Of a stretch of 64,000 bases of DNA, positions 37,996 through 48,643 are shown one piece after another. The translations under genes and the position numbers were made by a program. How positions within the stretch are numbered: position 1 is the first letter of the stretch; every line of letters begins with the position of its first letter. The notes below the pieces were generated by a model. It had not been told where the DNA came from. It saw only the letters and a program-made list of their open reading frames with translations, and did no database searches. This DNA comes from Variovorax sp. WS11 (GTDB lineage Bacteria > Pseudomonadota > Gammaproteobacteria > Burkholderiales > Burkholderiaceae_C). The stretch is taken from positions 434,001 to 498,000 of the forward strand of contig NZ_JAAGOW010000002.1 of the NCBI RefSeq assembly GCF_010499245.1, read 5' to 3'.

Positions 37996-38056
37996 TTCGG
38001 CGATGGATTCGAGGATTTTTTGCGGCGCAGGCTTGCAGGAAAACCCTGATCCGCCC

Positions 38057-38872
38057 TCACGCGCGGTACAGGCTCTGCAAAAGCTGTGCCGCCACGGCCA
38101 CGGCGATCACCTCCGGCTCCTTGCCCGTGATGCCGGGCACGCCGATCGGGCAGGTGATGCGCGCCAGCTCCTCGGCCGTGAAGCCGCGCGCCTCCAGCCG
38201 ATGGCCGAAGGTGGCCCACTTGGTCTTGCTGCCGATCAGGCCCACGTAGGGCAGGTCGTCGCGCGCGCGCAGGCGCTTGAGGCAGGCGATGACGATGTCC
38301 AGGTCCTCGGCATGGCTGAAGCTCATGATCAGCACGCGCGAGCCGGGCTCGAGCTGCGCCACGGCGTCCTGCACCGGGTCGGAATGCTCGGTCTCGATCT
38401 GGGCCGGCAGCGCATCGGGGAAGACACCGTCGCGGCTGTCGATCCAGCGCACCTTGAAGGGCAGCGTGGACAGGAGCCGCGCCAGCGCCGCGCCCACATG
38501 GCCGCCGCCGAAGAGGGCCACCGGTTCCAGGTGCGCCAGCAGTTCGGTCTGCAGCGCCTTCGCATCGGCCGCCGCGATGCGCTGGTACGAAAGAAAGACC
38601 ACGCCGCCGCAGCACTGGCCCAGGGTCGGGCCCAGCGGGTAGCGGCGCACGCCCTCGATCGCCGCGCCGCCCGCGAGCCAGCCGCGCGCCTCGTCGGTCG
38701 CCTGGTACTCGAGCTGCCCGCCGCCGATGGTGGCGGTGAGGCCCTCGGCCCACACCGCCATCCAGGTGCCGGCCTCGCGCGGCGCCGAGCCCTGCGTGCG
38801 CACGACGCGCACCAGCACGCCCTCCTCGCCACGCGCGAGGCGCGCCAGCAGTTCGTCGACCAGGCCGTTCAT
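38057..38872 (-). CDS. xdhC: Xanthine dehydrogenase accessory protein XdhC
   Basis: 271 residues from the ATG at 38872, which has GGAGG eight bases upstream. The N-terminal XdhC domain (VRVVRTQGSAPREAGTWMAVW) is followed by a Rossmann fold (VALFGGGHVGAALARLL). XdhC inserts the sulfurated molybdenum cofactor into xanthine dehydrogenase, the enzyme that makes urate. xdhA and xdhB are not in the window, so they should lie nearby or elsewhere in the genome. Confidence 0.88.
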   Translation of the reverse strand: MNGLVDELLARLARGEEGVLVRVVRTQGSAPREAGTWMAVWAEGLTATIGGGQLEYQATDEARGWLAGGAAIEGVRRYPLGPTLGQCCGGVVFLSYQRIAAADAKALQTELLAHLEPVALFGGGHVGAALARLLSTLPFKVRWIDSRDGVFPDALPAQIETEHSDPVQDAVAQLEPGSRVLIMSFSHAEDLDIVIACLKRLRARDDLPYVGLIGSKTKWATFGHRLEARGFTAEELARITCPIGVPGITGKEPEVIAVAVAAQLLQSLYRA

Positions 38873-38925
38873 CCGCGATACCTCCGGTTGCTCCAGGGCC
38901 ATGCTGCCACGGTATAAATCCCGGC

Positions 38926-39459
38926 ATGACCTTCACGCTGCTTGCCACGCCCCTTCGCCGCGCCTTCGCGGCCGCCTTGACCACAGCCCTGGGCCTCGTC
39001 GGCTGTGGCGGCCTTCCAGGATCGACGGGCTCCGTGCCCGGCCAGCTCAGCGACGCGACGGCCGCGCCGGCCCAGGGCGCCGGCGCCACCCCGCGCGCCT
39101 CCAACGCCGGCACCCCGCGCGAGTACAAGCAGGACGCCGCGCGCCATATCTACGCACGCAACGGGAACCGCATCTACGCCGGCAAGCTGCCGCCGCTGCT
39201 CTACGCCATCGGCACGCTCTCGGTCAGCCTCGACGCGAACGGCAAAGTGACCAGCATGCACTGGATGCGGGCGCCCAAGCACGCGCCCGAGGTGGTCGCC
39301 GAGATCGAGCGCACCGTGCTGGCGGCGGCGCCCTACCCGCCCGCCAGCCGCATCGGCAAGCTGACCTGGACGGACACCTGGCTGTGGGACAAGAGCGGGC
39401 ATTTCCAGCTCGATACGCTGACCGAAGGACAGCTCTCGCAGTTTCAGGACCCGCGGTAA
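38926..39459 (+). CDS. Putative lipoprotein with TonB-C-like fold
   Basis: 177 residues. The lipobox LGLVGC near residue 27 predicts a lipoprotein; a low-complexity Ala/Pro/Thr linker follows. The C-terminal half (GTLSVSLDANGKVTSMHWMRAPK, VLAAAPYPPASR) resembles TonB-C-type or energy-transducer-like beta-alpha-beta domains. TATAAA lies seven bases before the ATG, so the mRNA may be leaderless. Its 3' end overlaps uraH by 16 bases on the other strand. Confidence 0.75.
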   Translation: MTFTLLATPLRRAFAAALTTALGLVGCGGLPGSTGSVPGQLSDATAAPAQGAGATPRASNAGTPREYKQDAARHIYARNGNRIYAGKLPPLLYAIGTLSVSLDANGKVTSMHWMRAPKHAPEVVAEIERTVLAAAPYPPASRIGKLTWTDTWLWDKSGHFQLDTLTEGQLSQFQDPR

Positions 39460-39806
39460 GTGGAGTAGCTCCACGGGCTGACCAGCAGCGGCACGTGGTA
39501 GTGCTGGTCGGCGTTCGCCACGCCGAAGTCCAGCGTCACGCGGTTCAGGAAATTCGGCTCGGGCAGCGTCACGCCGCGTGACTTGAAATAGCCCGCCACG
39601 TCGAAGACCAGGCGGTAGGTGCCCGTCTTCAGCGCGCCGTCGCCGTAGAGCGGGCCATCGCTGCGCCCGTCCGCATTCAGCGTGAAGCGCCTGACCAGCG
39701 TGGCGCGCGCGTCCTCGCCGGTGCCGTCGGTGGTGTAAAGCGCGACCTCCATGCCGGCCGCGGGGCCGCCGTGCATGGTGTCGAGGACGTGGGTGCTGAG
39801 GCCCAT
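39444..39806 (-). CDS. uraH: 5-hydroxyisourate hydrolase (transthyretin-like)
   Basis: 120 residues, full length. LSTHVLDTMHGGPAAGM at the N-terminus and the C-terminal YRGS tetrapeptide are hallmarks of HIU hydrolases, with the active-site His and Arg (HVPLLVSPWSYSTYRGS). It converts the PuuD product to OHCU. It is divergent from the GntR gene across a GTATAC palindrome. Confidence 0.93.
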   Translation of the reverse strand: MGLSTHVLDTMHGGPAAGMEVALYTTDGTGEDARATLVRRFTLNADGRSDGPLYGDGALKTGTYRLVFDVAGYFKSRGVTLPEPNFLNRVTLDFGVANADQHYHVPLLVSPWSYSTYRGS

Positions 39807-39848
39807 GGTGATGCTCCTTCAAGGCATTGGGGAAATTCCGGTCGACAA

Positions 39849-39862
39849 AAGTGTATACACTT
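39849..39862. promoter_or_regulatory. GTATAC-type palindrome between uraH and gntR
   Basis: AAGTGTATACACTT is a perfect 14-base palindrome placed 43 bases from the uraH start and 19 bases from the GntR start. It shares the GTGTATACAC core with the puuD site and fits the compact palindromes bound by FadR/FCD-type GntR proteins. Confidence 0.7.
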
Positions 39863-39880
39863 CCCGGCTTTGGGTCTATC

Positions 39881-40558
39881 ATGAAAACCATGGATTCGAC
39901 CACCACCCGCGCGATCGTCGATGCGCTCACCAAGGCCATCGTGGAACACCGGCTGCAGCCGGGCAGCAAGCTGGCCGAGCAGAAGCTGGCCGATCACTTC
40001 GGCGTCTCGCGCACCCTGGTGCGGCAGGCGCTGTTCCAGCTCTCGCAGAACAAGCTGATCCGGCTGGAGCCCGCACGCGGTGCCTTCGTGGCGGCGCCCG
40101 CGGTCGATGAGGCCAAGCAGGTCTTCGCCGTGCGCCGCATGCTGGAGGCCGAGATGACGCGCGAGTTCGTGCGTAACGTCACGCCGGCGAAGATCAAGGC
40201 GCTCAAGGAGCACGTGGCGCTCGAAAAGGCCGCGGTCTCGGGGGAAGACATCTCGGGGCGCACCGAGCTGCTGGGCGACTTCCATGTCCGCATGGCCGAG
40301 CTGATGGGCAACCAGGTGCTGGCGCAGATCCTGGGCGAGCTGATCTCGCGCTGCGCCCTCATCACGCTGATGTACCAGAGCGCGACGGCGGCCGAGCATT
40401 CCAACGACGAGCACGCCGACATCGTGAAGGCGCTGGCCGCGAAGGACGAGGAGCGCGCGGTGCGGCTGATGACCGAGCACCTGCTGAACGTCGAGGCCAA
40501 CCTCGTTTTCGACCGCAAGGTCCCCACCCATGACATCTCGGTCGCCCTGGCCGCCTGA
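39881..40558 (+). CDS. GntR family (FCD/FadR-type) regulator of the purine cluster
   Basis: 225 residues from the ATG at 39881 (a second ATG lies three codons on). The winged helix (LAEQKLADHFGVSRTLVRQALFQL) is followed by an all-helical FCD ligand domain with metal-binding positions (DFHVRMAEL, and H in EHSNDEHADI). It is transcribed towards puuE, 11 bases ahead of it. The sequence is visibly related to the second GntR at 51450, which shares FGVRRILEAE-like, GDFHVALAE-like and EHLLRIEANL-like segments. The ligand is probably a ureide or urate derivative. Confidence 0.88.
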   Translation: MKTMDSTTTRAIVDALTKAIVEHRLQPGSKLAEQKLADHFGVSRTLVRQALFQLSQNKLIRLEPARGAFVAAPAVDEAKQVFAVRRMLEAEMTREFVRNVTPAKIKALKEHVALEKAAVSGEDISGRTELLGDFHVRMAELMGNQVLAQILGELISRCALITLMYQSATAAEHSNDEHADIVKALAAKDEERAVRLMTEHLLNVEANLVFDRKVPTHDISVALAA

Positions 40559-40568
40559 GACCCCATCC

Positions 40569-41522
40569 ATGAGCACCCTCTACGACACCACCCTGCCCTA
40601 CCCGCGCGACCTGGTCGGCTACGGCCGCAACCCGCCCCATGCCCAATGGCCCGGGCGCGCGCGCATCGCGGTGCAGTTCGTCCTCAACTACGAGGAAGGC
40701 GGCGAAAACTGCGTGCTGCACGGCGATGCGGGCTCCGAGCAATTCCTCTCCGAGATGTTCAACCCGGCGAGCTTCCCGGACCGGCACATCAGCATGGAGG
40801 GCATCTACGAGTACGGCTCGCGTGCCGGCGTCTGGCGCATCCTGCGCGAGTTCGAGAAGCGCGGCCTGCCGCTCACCGTGTTCGGCGTCGGCATGGCGCT
40901 GGAGCGCTATCCCGAGCTCACGTCCGCCTTCAAGGAACTGGGCCACGAGATCGCCTGCCACGGCTGGCGCTGGATCCACTATCAGAACATGGACGAGGCC
41001 GGCGAGCGCGAGCACATGCGCCTGGGCATGGAAGCGATCGAAAAGCTCACCGGCGAGCGGGCCCTGGGTTGGTACACCGGCCGCGACAGCCCCCGCACCC
41101 GCCGCCTGGTGGCCGACTACGGCGGCTTCGAGTACGACAGCGACTACTACGGCGACGACCTGCCCTTCTGGATGAAGGTGCAAAAGACCGACGGCACGGT
41201 CGTGCCGCAGCTCATCGTCCCCTACACGCTCGACTGCAACGACATGCGCTTCGCGCTGCCCCAGGGCTACTCGCACGCCGACCCCTTCTTCCAGTACATG
41301 AAGGACAGCTTCGACGCGCTCTACGCCGAGGGCGACGAGGCACCCAAGATGATGAGCATCGGCATGCACTGCCGGCTGCTCGGACGCCCCGGCCGCATCA
41401 CGGCGCTGCAGCGCTTCCTGGACCACATCGCGAAGCACGATCGCGTGTGGGTCTGCCGCCGGCTCGACATCGCGCGCCACTGGAAGGCCGCGCATCCTTA
41501 CACCGACCAGAAGGGAGCCTGA
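40569..41522 (+). CDS. puuE: Allantoinase PuuE (polysaccharide-deacetylase fold)
   Basis: 317 residues, normal for PuuE. LPYPRDLVGYGRNPPHAQWPG at the start, VQFVLNYEEGGENC, HGWRWIHYQNM and MMSIGMHCRLLGRPGRI are characteristic of the metal-independent allantoinase built on the NodB deacetylase barrel. It opens allantoin to allantoate. It sits between the GntR gene and the UraD-AllC fusion gene, one operon. Confidence 0.92.
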   Translation: MSTLYDTTLPYPRDLVGYGRNPPHAQWPGRARIAVQFVLNYEEGGENCVLHGDAGSEQFLSEMFNPASFPDRHISMEGIYEYGSRAGVWRILREFEKRGLPLTVFGVGMALERYPELTSAFKELGHEIACHGWRWIHYQNMDEAGEREHMRLGMEAIEKLTGERALGWYTGRDSPRTRRLVADYGGFEYDSDYYGDDLPFWMKVQKTDGTVVPQLIVPYTLDCNDMRFALPQGYSHADPFFQYMKDSFDALYAEGDEAPKMMSIGMHCRLLGRPGRITALQRFLDHIAKHDRVWVCRRLDIARHWKAAHPYTDQKGA

Positions 41523-41523
41523 C

Positions 41524-43302
41524 ATGGCCCTGAGCATCGAACAACTGAACGCCGCCACGCCCGACCAGGTCGCGGCCCTGCTCGACGGCACCTACGAGCA
41601 TTCGCCGTGGATCGCGCAGCGCGCCGCCGCGGCGCGGCCCTTCCGCTCGCTCGCGCATCTCAAGCATGCGCTGGTGCAGGCGGTCTCCAAGGCCACGGAC
41701 GACGAACAGCTGGGCCTGATCCGCGCCCACCCCGAGCTCGCGGGCAAGGCCATGGTCAGCAAGACGCTGACCGCCGAGTCGAACCACGAGCAGGGCAAGG
41801 CCGGCCTCACGGACTGCACGCCGGAGGAGTTCGCGAAGATCCAGCAGCTCAACGCCGACTACAACGCGAAGTTCGGCTTCCCCTTCATCCTCGCGGTCCG
41901 CGGGCCACGCGGCACGGGCCTTTCCAAGCGCGAGATCATCGACACCTTCGAGCGCCGGCTGCACCACCCGGCGGACTTCGAGCGCGGCGAGGCGCTGCGC
42001 AACATCCACCGCATCGCCGAGATCCGGCTGGACGACAAGTTCGGCGTGACGCCCGCGCTCGGCAACGATGTGTGGGACTGGCAGGAACAGCTGTCGCAGC
42101 ACACCGACCCGGGCTACGCCGAGAAGGGCCAGCTCACCGTCACCTATTTGACCGAGGCGCACCGCGCCTGCGCGCAACAGATCGCGGGCTGGATGCGCGA
42201 GGCCGGCTTCGACAGCGTTCAGATCGATGCGGTCGGCAACGTGGTCGGCCGCTATGAAGGGGCCACACCGGGCGCCAAGACGCTGCTGACCGGCTCGCAC
42301 TACGACACCGTGCGCAACGGCGGCAAGTACGACGGCCGGCTGGGCATCTTCGTGCCGATCGCCTGCGTGCGCGAGCTCAAGCGCCAGAACCGGCGCCTGC
42401 CCTATGCCTTCGAGGTGGTCGGCTTCGCGGAAGAGGAAGGCCAGCGCTACAAGGCCACCTTCCTGGGCTCGGGCGCGCTGACCGGTCACTTCGATCCGAA
42501 GTGGCTGGACCAGAAGGACGCCGACGGCATCACCATGCGCGAGGCGCGCGCAGCCGCCGGCCTGAAGGAGGAAGACATCCCGAAGCTGCAGCGCGACCCG
42601 TCCAAGTATCTGGGCTTCGTCGAAGTGCACATCGAGCAGGGCCCGGTGCTGACCGAGCTCGACCTTCCGCTGGGCATCGTGACCTCGATCAACGGCGGCG
42701 TGCGCTACGTGGGCGAGGCGATCGGCATGGCCAGCCACGCCGGCACCACGCCGATGAACCGGCGCCGCGATGCCGCCGCCGCGGTGGCCGAGCTGATCCT
42801 CTTCGCCGAGCAGCGCGCCGCAAAGGACGGCGATTCGGTTGCCACCGTCGGCATGCTCGAAGTGCCCAGCGGCTCGATCAACGTGGTGCCGGGTAGCTGC
42901 AAGTTCAGCCTGGACATGCGCGCGCCCAACAACCCGCAGCGCGACGCGCTGGCGGCCGACGTGATCGCCGAGCTCAAGGCCATCTGCGAGCGCCGCGGCG
43001 TGCGCTACACGCTGGAGGAAAGCATGAAGGCCTCGGCCGCGCCCAGCGCGCCGGCCTGGCAGCAGCGCTGGGAGCAGGCCGTCGACACGCTCGGCGTGCC
43101 GCTGTACCGCATGCCCAGCGGCGCCGGCCACGACGCGATGAAACTGCACGAAGTGATGCCGCAAGCCATGCTCTTCGTGCGCGGCATCAATTCGGGCATC
43201 AGCCACAACCCGCTCGAATCGAGCACCAACAACGACATGCAATTGGCGGTGGAAGCCTTCCAATTGCTGCTCGACAACCTGGCCAACGAGAAGGCGCACT
43301 GA
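41524..43302 (+). CDS. Fused OHCU decarboxylase and allantoate amidohydrolase
   Basis: 592 residues with two enzymes in one chain. Residues about 1-170 are UraD: HPELAGKAM with the catalytic histidine, and FGFPFILAVRG. Residues about 180-590 are an AllC/HyuC-type M20 amidohydrolase: GSHYDTVRNGGKYDGRLGI and AEEEGQRYK for the two metals, and HIEQGPVL for dimer and substrate contacts. The chain thus carries the OHCU step and the allantoate step, which lie on either side of the PuuE reaction. It starts two bases after the puuE stop. Confidence 0.92.
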   Translation: MALSIEQLNAATPDQVAALLDGTYEHSPWIAQRAAAARPFRSLAHLKHALVQAVSKATDDEQLGLIRAHPELAGKAMVSKTLTAESNHEQGKAGLTDCTPEEFAKIQQLNADYNAKFGFPFILAVRGPRGTGLSKREIIDTFERRLHHPADFERGEALRNIHRIAEIRLDDKFGVTPALGNDVWDWQEQLSQHTDPGYAEKGQLTVTYLTEAHRACAQQIAGWMREAGFDSVQIDAVGNVVGRYEGATPGAKTLLTGSHYDTVRNGGKYDGRLGIFVPIACVRELKRQNRRLPYAFEVVGFAEEEGQRYKATFLGSGALTGHFDPKWLDQKDADGITMREARAAAGLKEEDIPKLQRDPSKYLGFVEVHIEQGPVLTELDLPLGIVTSINGGVRYVGEAIGMASHAGTTPMNRRRDAAAAVAELILFAEQRAAKDGDSVATVGMLEVPSGSINVVPGSCKFSLDMRAPNNPQRDALAADVIAELKAICERRGVRYTLEESMKASAAPSAPAWQQRWEQAVDTLGVPLYRMPSGAGHDAMKLHEVMPQAMLFVRGINSGISHNPLESSTNNDMQLAVEAFQLLLDNLANEKAH

Positions 43303-43303
43303 C

Positions 43304-44539
43304 ATGACGACGACCACCGACTACGACAAGCTCGACGCCTGGATCGATGCCAACTTCGACGATGAGGTGCGCTTCCTCCAGCAGATGGTCCGCGTGCCCA
43401 CCGACACGCCGCCCGGCAACAACGCGCCGCATGCCGAGCGCACGGCCGAACTGCTCGAAACCTTCGGCTTCGTGGCCGAGAAGCATCCGGTGCCGGCGCA
43501 GGAGGTGAAAGACTACGGTCTGGAGTCGATCACCAACCTGATCGTTCGCCGCAAGTACGGCGAGGCCGGTCCGACAGTGGCACTGAATGCTCACGGCGAC
43601 GTGGTGCCGCCCGGCGAAGGCTGGACGCACGACCCCTACGGCGGAGAGATCGAGGACGGCCGCCTCTACGGCCGCGCCGCGGCGGTCAGCAAGAGCGACT
43701 TCGCGAGCTTCACCTTCGCGCTGCGCGCCCTCGAGGCGGTGGCGAAGCCGGCGAAGGGCAGCGTCGAGCTGCACTTCACCTACGACGAAGAGTTCGGCGG
43801 CCTCTTGGGCCCGGGCTGGCTGCTCAAGCAAGGCCTCACCAAGCCCGATCTGATGATCGCGGCCGGCTTCAGCTACGAGGTGGTGACGGCGCACAACGGC
43901 TGCCTGCAGATGGAAGTCACGGTGCACGGCAAGATGGCGCACGCGGCCGTGCCCACCACCGGCGTCGATGCGCTGCAGGGCGCGGTGCACGTCCTCAACG
44001 CGCTCTACGCGCAGAACACGCTCTACCAGCAGGTCACCTCCAAGGTCGAGGGCATCACGCACCCCTACCTCAACGTGGGCCGCATCGAGGGCGGCACCAA
44101 CACCAACGTCGTGCCCGGCAAGGTGGTCTTCAAGCTCGACCGCCGCATGATCCCCGAGGAGCATCCGGCCGAGGTCGAGGCCACCATCCGCCAGGTGATC
44201 ACCGACGCCGCGGCGCAGCTGCCGGGCATCACCGTCGAGATCAAGCGCCTGCTGCTGGCCAATTCGATGAAGCCGCTGCCGGGCAACAAGCCGCTGGTGG
44301 AGGCGATCCAGAAGCACGGCCACCAGGTCTTCGGCGAGCCGATCAAGGCCATGGGCACGCCGCTGTACACCGACGTGCGGCTCTACGGCGAGGCCGGTAT
44401 CCCCGGCGTGATCTACGGCGCGGGGCCGCGCAGCGTGCTCGAATCGCACGCCAAGCGCAGCGACGAGCGCGTGGTGCTGGAAGACCTGCGGCGCGCGACC
44501 AAGGTGATTGCGCGCACGCTCAAGGACCTGCTGGCCTAA
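43304..44539 (+). CDS. M20 family metallo-amidohydrolase/peptidase
   Basis: 411 residues. Metal ligands are in NAHGDVVPPGEGW and YDEEFGG, with the lid domain following (HGKMAHAAVPTTGVDAL) and a late histidine in SVLESHAKRSDE. It begins two bases after the UraD-AllC stop, so it belongs to the purine operon. Position suggests action on a ureido intermediate such as ureidoglycine or ureidoglycolate, or salvage of an N-carbamoyl compound. ArgE/DapE-type substrates cannot be excluded. Confidence 0.85.
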   Translation: MTTTTDYDKLDAWIDANFDDEVRFLQQMVRVPTDTPPGNNAPHAERTAELLETFGFVAEKHPVPAQEVKDYGLESITNLIVRRKYGEAGPTVALNAHGDVVPPGEGWTHDPYGGEIEDGRLYGRAAAVSKSDFASFTFALRALEAVAKPAKGSVELHFTYDEEFGGLLGPGWLLKQGLTKPDLMIAAGFSYEVVTAHNGCLQMEVTVHGKMAHAAVPTTGVDALQGAVHVLNALYAQNTLYQQVTSKVEGITHPYLNVGRIEGGTNTNVVPGKVVFKLDRRMIPEEHPAEVEATIRQVITDAAAQLPGITVEIKRLLLANSMKPLPGNKPLVEAIQKHGHQVFGEPIKAMGTPLYTDVRLYGEAGIPGVIYGAGPRSVLESHAKRSDERVVLEDLRRATKVIARTLKDLLA

Positions 44540-44636
44540 GGGGGTTTGCTCCCGGCCGGCACAGGGCCGGCGTGCCCCGATGCCGGACATCCGGAATTGG
44601 CTTACCCTCGCGGCGTCGTCCTCCGCGAGGTGCTTC

Positions 44637-45668
44637 ATGTCCCGTCCCCTCTTCAGCTCCACCATCGCCGGCAGCCTGCCCAAGCCCGCCTGGCTGGCCG
44701 AAACCCGCAAGCTCTGGCCGACCTGGAAGGCCGAAGGCACCGAACTCGCCCAGGCCAAGGCCGATGCCACGCTGCTGTGGATCAAGGCCCAGGAAGACGC
44801 CGGCCTCGACGTGATCGGGGACGGCGAGCAGTCGCGCCAGCATTTCGTGCATGGCTTTCTCGAACGGGTCGAGGGCATCGACTTCGAGCACAAGGTGAAG
44901 ATGGGCATCCGCGACAACCGCTACGACGCGATGGTGCCGCAGGTGGTGGGGCCGCTCCGCCTTACGGGCCGCGTGCATGCCGCGGAGGCGCAGTTGCTGC
45001 GCGCTCACACGCAGCGCCGCACCAAGTTCACCCTGCCGGGCCCGATGACCATCGTCGACACCGTGGCCGACCGGCACTACGGCGACCGGGTGGCGCTGGC
45101 GATGGCCTTCGCCGAGCTGCTCAACCAGGAGGCGCTGGCGCTCGAAGCCGACGGCATCGACATCGTGCAGTTCGACGAGCCGGCCTTCAACGTTTACCTG
45201 AAGGAGGCCGCGGACTGGGGCGTGCGGGCGCTCGAACGCGCCGCGCAGGGGCTGCGCTGCACCACCGCGGTCCACATCTGCTATGGCTACGGCATCCAGG
45301 CCAACATCGACTGGAAGGCCTCGCTGGGCGAGGAATGGCACCAGTACGAGGCCGTGTTCCCGGCGCTCGCGAAGAGCCGCATCGACCAGGTGAGCCTGGA
45401 GTGCTTCCACTCGCACGTGCCGCCGCAGCTCATGCGCCTGCTGGAGGGCAAGGACGTGATGGTCGGCGTGATCGACGTGGCGAGCGATGAGGTCGAGACG
45501 CCCGAGCAGGTGGCCGACACCATCGGCAAGGCGCTGCAGCACGTGCCCAAGGAGAGGCTGCTACCCTGCACCAACTGCGGCCTCGCGCCGATGGACCGGG
45601 CCATCGCGCTGAAGAAGCTGCAGGCGCTGGCCGAGGGCGCCGCGCTCGCGCGCCGGCGCTACGGCTGA
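44637..45668 (+). CDS. Stand-alone MetE C-terminal-type methyltransferase
   Basis: 343 residues from the ATG at 44637. It holds only the catalytic barrel of cobalamin-independent methionine synthase: FSSTIAGSLPKPAWLAETRKLWP cut across the start, the zinc ligands HICYG and LPCTNCGLAPM, and QFDEPAFNVYL. Full MetE is about 750 residues. Short forms in bacteria act as core methionine synthases with other methyl donors. It stands alone between the purine operon and a monooxygenase gene. Confidence 0.88.
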   Translation: MSRPLFSSTIAGSLPKPAWLAETRKLWPTWKAEGTELAQAKADATLLWIKAQEDAGLDVIGDGEQSRQHFVHGFLERVEGIDFEHKVKMGIRDNRYDAMVPQVVGPLRLTGRVHAAEAQLLRAHTQRRTKFTLPGPMTIVDTVADRHYGDRVALAMAFAELLNQEALALEADGIDIVQFDEPAFNVYLKEAADWGVRALERAAQGLRCTTAVHICYGYGIQANIDWKASLGEEWHQYEAVFPALAKSRIDQVSLECFHSHVPPQLMRLLEGKDVMVGVIDVASDEVETPEQVADTIGKALQHVPKERLLPCTNCGLAPMDRAIALKKLQALAEGAALARRRYG

Positions 45669-45693
45669 AGCCCCGCGGCCCGGGAGCGCCCGC

Positions 45694-47145
<1,452 letters not shown>

Positions 47146-47498
47146 AGCCCCTGCTGCGCCGATGCGCGATCCTCGACGACCACGGCACCGCTTGGTCGTG
47201 GGCCGCGGCGTGGATGCCGATGCACCCTGCTCGTTTCATCCGATGTGGGGATGTGCAAAGGACAAGCGTCCGATACCGTTGGCTTCTGCACTGGTTCCCA
47301 TCCAGGGCACTGACAAAGGGGTCTTGCGGCAGGCCGTCTAGATGCAACGCAGCGCCGCAACCGTTGTCGCTGCACCTCCCCAACAAGCGCAGCCCGCGGT
47401 GCTTTCGAACCATCGCGCTGCCCGTTTGCCGCTCGGCGGATCGGGACGGTCGACCGACGGCACGGATTGAATCGCATCAACCAAGTGGAGTCATCATC
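47146..47498. other. 353-base stretch without a supported gene
   Basis: No frame with plausible composition and start, no clear hairpin terminator and no repeat were seen. GC is lower than in the coding neighbours, and open frames on both strands are rich in Arg and Pro, as shadow frames are. Confidence 0.5.
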
Positions 47499-48425
47499 AT
47501 GATCATCACAGTCCTCAATATGTCGAAGCAGATCGCGGACGCTGATCTTCAGCACGTCATCAGAGCGATCAATAGACAGATCAAGGAAGACTTTGAGCCC
47601 TACTGGAGTCTAGGCGCCCTTCTTCGCCTGGAAGGCAAGAGCGCAAGGGCCCCGGACAAGCTAGGCCTTCCGGATATGAGGGGCGATGCAGTCCTGTATC
47701 TATGGGACCAAGTCGACGTGCCCAACGCCCTCGGCTACCACGACGCGAACGCACGCGGCATCCCCTTCGGCTTCGTTTTCACCGAGCTCCAGGGGGAGCT
47801 CCACGAGGCATGGACAGTGACGCTTTCTCACGAGGCGCTGGAGCTGATCGCCGATCCACTCGTCAATCTACTGGTGGCCGGCCCGCATCCGACAGAGGAT
47901 CGAACCGTGTTCCACTGGTACGAGATGTTCGATGCTGTTCAAGATGAGAGGTACCAGGTTGACGGCGTTGACGTCTCCAACTTCGTTCTTCCTCTTTACT
48001 TCACACCGACAGCCGAACAAGGGAGCAGAAACGACTTTCTCGGCAAGGCGTACGAGGGCGCGACGCTCGCATCGTTCGGCATCAACCCAGGTGGCTACAT
48101 CGGGTTCTTCGACCCAAAGACTGAAAAACACGAGACGTACGCCATGGCGAACGACGAGACCGCAAAAAGGCGGCTCGCCGCGAAAAAGCAGCTTGCCACA
48201 GACGGACTCATGGCAGGGCGGCGCGCCTATCGTATTGGCGGATGGCCGCGGGAAAAGACCCTCGAAGATCAACCCTCGCCGCCGAAAGCTGCCGCGCGTT
48301 CGCCGGCCGTGCGGGCCGCCAGCAGCAAGAACATCAACATTCAAGCCGCAACACTCCAGGAGATGGCTCTCGCGGTTTCGCCAAAGGCTGGCCGCTCCTT
48401 TGTGATGATCGACAGCGAAGAATAG
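47499..48425 (+). CDS. Uncharacterised protein with HExxE zincin-like motif
   Basis: 308 residues from the ATG at 47499 (GTGGAG upstream). I do not know its function. The core reads GIPFGFVFTELQGELHEAWTVTLSHEALELIADPLVNL: an HE-A-L-E pair in a helix, followed by the DP turn often seen after metallopeptidase-type motifs. No signal peptide is evident. The C-terminal 60 residues are basic, Ala/Pro-rich and probably flexible. GC is clearly lower than in flanking genes, suggesting acquisition. A metal-dependent hydrolase is possible but unproven. Confidence 0.7.
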   Translation: MIITVLNMSKQIADADLQHVIRAINRQIKEDFEPYWSLGALLRLEGKSARAPDKLGLPDMRGDAVLYLWDQVDVPNALGYHDANARGIPFGFVFTELQGELHEAWTVTLSHEALELIADPLVNLLVAGPHPTEDRTVFHWYEMFDAVQDERYQVDGVDVSNFVLPLYFTPTAEQGSRNDFLGKAYEGATLASFGINPGGYIGFFDPKTEKHETYAMANDETAKRRLAAKKQLATDGLMAGRRAYRIGGWPREKTLEDQPSPPKAAARSPAVRAASSKNINIQAATLQEMALAVSPKAGRSFVMIDSEE

Positions 48426-48643
48426 TTGCGCAGCGTTGCTTGCAATGCCCGGTTAGCGCAAGGCGTGTCGTGGAGCCGCGCGCTTGCGCCGAAGCGGCAG
48501 CGCTGGCCGTGAGCAGCCGCGCAGGCTCTTTCGGCAATGCCGAGGCGTTGGCGAAGGCCATCGTGGACGCGAGCGCGCAAGGACCCTGGAAGGTCTGGAA
48601 TCCCAGGAGGGGGTTCGGCGCAATCTCGAGTTGAGAGAAAGGC

